Below are positions 32,897 to 33,751 of a DNA stretch of 33,751 bases, piece after piece. The position numbers were made by a program, and so were the translations under genes. Numbering within the stretch: the stretch's first letter is position 1; each line of letters starts with the position of its first letter. Origin of the DNA: Ruminococcus sp. (GTDB lineage Bacteria; Bacillota; Clostridia; Oscillospirales; Ruminococcaceae); NCBI GenBank assembly GCA_017542125.1, contig JAFXXU010000023.1:1-33751 (forward strand), given 5' to 3'. Below the pieces are notes generated by a model that searched no databases, was not told the DNA's origin, and worked only from the letters and a program-made list of their open reading frames with translations.

Positions 32897-33201
32897 TATT
32901 CCTTATCCTTCTTGTCCTTGAGGCGGTCGAAGACGATATTGTAGCCGCCGCTGCCGTCGTAGGAGATAGAGCGGTTCACGCGGCTGATAGTCGCGGTGGA
33001 AGCGCCGGTCTCGGCAACGATATCGCTGTAAACGTGGTTCTCGACCAGCAGCTTGGCTACCTGAAAACGCTGCGAGAGCGCCTTCAGTTCGGGAATGGTG
33101 CAGAGATCCTTGAAAAACAGCCTGCACTCATCGACAGTCTCCAGCTTAAGGATGGCCTCATAAAGGTCGTCGAGTTTCTTTATTTCCAGCTTTTCACGCA
33201 T
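32896..33201 (-). CDS. YerC/YecD family TrpR-related protein
   Basis: The 101-residue protein has the TrpR-like helix-turn-helix: LFFKDLCTIPELKALSQRFQ leads into VYSDIVAETGASTATISRVNR, where the last part is the recognition helix. Length and sequence fit the YerC/YecD family, relatives of the tryptophan repressor whose ligand and targets are not known. The open frame begins with an ATG at 33222, but GGAGGG is followed eight bases later by the ATG at 33201, giving MREKLEIKK. It is first in a two-gene unit with a YqeM-like methyltransferase. Confidence 0.93.
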   Translation of the reverse strand: MREKLEIKKLDDLYEAILKLETVDECRLFFKDLCTIPELKALSQRFQVAKLLVENHVYSDIVAETGASTATISRVNRSISYDGSGGYNIVFDRLKDKKDKE

Positions 33202-33247
33202 AGAGTTTCCCTCCGTTATCATAATGTAAAGTGCTAAATCTGTTTAC

Positions 33248-33276
33248 AGTTTACCACATTACCCAGCAAAAGTCAA
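33248..33276 (-). promoter_or_regulatory. Promoter of the YerC-methyltransferase unit
   Basis: On the minus strand TTGACT (33271-33276), 17 bases, TAAACT (33248-33253), about 45 bases before the start. Confidence 0.65.
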
Positions 33277-33290
33277 TACCTTTTTGCGAT

Positions 33291-33325
33291 CTGCTGCCGA
33301 AAAGCCTGCCCGATTTGGGCAGCAG
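33291..33325. other. Hairpin between divergent promoters
   Basis: CTGCTGCC (33291-33298) pairs with GGCAGCAG (33318-33325). An alternative inner pairing, CTGCCC (33306-33311) with GGGCAG (33317-33322), excludes it. The site lies upstream of both the YerC and the tRNA promoters. No function is evident. Confidence 0.35.
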
Positions 33326-33368
33326 GGCAGTGCGGGACAAATTTCGGGGAGTTTTTTTCAAAAAGCAC

Positions 33369-33397
33369 TTGACAATCGGTGATATATGTAGTATAAT
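33369..33397 (+). promoter_or_regulatory. Perfect consensus promoter of the tRNA cluster
   Basis: TTGACA (33369-33374), 17 bases, TATAAT (33392-33397), about 20 bases before the first tRNA. Confidence 0.92.
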
Positions 33398-33417
33398 AAT
33401 ATTCGTCACTTGACGAT

Positions 33418-33493
33418 GGGAGCTTAGCTCAGCTGGGAGAGCGTCTGCCTTACAAGCAGAGGGTCATAGGTTCGAGCCCTATAGTTCCCACCA
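33418..33493 (+). tRNA. tRNA-Val (anticodon TAC)
   Basis: A 76-base cloverleaf: acceptor GGGAGCT pairs with AGTTCCC, the anticodon loop CTTACAA gives TAC, the T-loop is TTCGAGC, and CCA is encoded. Confidence 0.97.
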
Positions 33494-33494
33494 C

Positions 33495-33526
33495 CGTATT
33501 GCGCAGGCAACAGTCTGCGCAATACG
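33495..33526 (+). other. Hairpin spacer between tRNA-Val and tRNA-Asp
   Basis: A perfect 12-base-pair stem (33495-33506 with 33515-33526) with an eight-base loop fills the space between two tRNA genes. There is no T-tract, so it is more likely a processing or spacer structure than a terminator. Confidence 0.7.
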
Positions 33527-33531
33527 AATGC

Positions 33532-33608
33532 GGCCGGGTAGTTCAGTTGGTTAGAACGCCAGCCTGTCACGCTGGAGGTCGTGGGTTCGAGCCCCATTCC
33601 GGTCGCCA
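33532..33608 (+). tRNA. tRNA-Asp (anticodon GTC)
   Basis: A 77-base cloverleaf: acceptor GGCCGGG pairs with TCCGGTC including G-U pairs, the anticodon loop CTGTCAC gives GTC, the T-loop is TTCGAGC, and CCA is encoded. Confidence 0.97.
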
Positions 33609-33612
33609 TAAT

Positions 33613-33688
33613 GCGGATTTAGCTCATCTGGTAGAGCGCCACCTTGCCAAGGTGGAGGTAGCGAGTTCGAGCCTCGTAATCCGCTCCA
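33613..33688 (+). tRNA. tRNA-Gly (anticodon GCC)
   Basis: A 76-base cloverleaf: acceptor GCGGATT pairs with AATCCGC, the anticodon loop TTGCCAA gives GCC, and CCA is encoded. It begins four bases after tRNA-Asp. Confidence 0.97.
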
Positions 33689-33692
33689 AATC

Positions 33693-33751
33693 GGCGCTAT
33701 AGCCAAGTGGTAAGGCGTAGGTCTGCAACACCTTGATCGCCGGTTCAAATC
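33693..33751 (+). tRNA. tRNA-Cys (anticodon GCA), cut by window end
   Basis: The sequence shows the tRNA-Cys 5' acceptor arm GGCGCTA, a D arm, the anticodon loop CTGCAAC (GCA) and the T-loop TTCAAAT. The 3' acceptor strand lies beyond the window. Confidence 0.93.

Noticed and set aside
33495-33526. Terminator between tRNA-Val and tRNA-Asp
   Set aside because: The stem is strong but no T-tract follows, and no new promoter precedes tRNA-Asp.

Overview
The window looks chromosomal and comes from a Gram-positive, Firmicutes-type anaerobe, most like Ruminococcus or its Oscillospiraceae relatives. That assignment is an inference from gene content and sequence style: a bacterial V-type ATPase operon, a type III glutamine synthetase, the lon-engB pair, PheB- and YerC-type regulators, strong purine-rich ribosome binding sites, several TTG starts and many consensus -35/-10 promoters with 17-base spacers. 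No species can be fixed from the sequence alone.

Layout. 1-620: a tRNA-Ser(CGA) gene on the minus strand, with a displaced copy of its own 5' half lying between it and its likely promoter. 625-4332: a proline/alanine-rich coiled-coil protein of unknown role, then an NfeD - SPFH/stomatin - AIM24 membrane operon. 4334-7001 (minus): pheB-like ACT regulator, homoserine dehydrogenase and homoserine kinase, the branch from aspartate semialdehyde to threonine. 7309-15927: a complete nine-gene V-type ATPase operon in the order G-like, C, I, K, F, E, A, B, D, followed by a DUF308-type membrane protein and a small unknown protein that appear to belong to the same transcript. 17088-19166: glutamine synthetase III with a perfect-consensus promoter and a palindrome beside it. 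19217-24647 (minus): an rRNA-type methyltransferase, a GH27 glycosidase, an orphan sugar-binding lipoprotein with a CRE-like site, and a MATE exporter.

24850-25960 is the least ordinary stretch. It holds a 5'-truncated GGDEF-like coding remnant, a 138-base structured inverted-repeat element with 16-base terminal arms, and a small uncharacterised protein gene divergent from lon. 26239-29278: lon and engB. 29305-32066: a lipoprotein made of two related halves and a D-Ala-D-Ala carboxypeptidase lipoprotein with a QTTTE-repeat stalk, separated by a terminator hairpin. 32150-33201 (minus): a YqeM-like methyltransferase and a YerC/TrpR-like regulator, overlapping by one base. 33369-33751: a consensus promoter driving a tRNA cluster Val-Asp-Gly-Cys, the last gene cut by the window end.

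Most of the window is ordinary housekeeping sequence. I see no CRISPR array, transposase, integrase, phage genes or recognised defence system. The best candidates for something undescribed are the structured inverted-repeat element at 25296-25433, the half-tRNA duplication at 266-307, the NfeD-SPFH-AIM24 unit and the two extra genes at the end of the V-ATPase operon.
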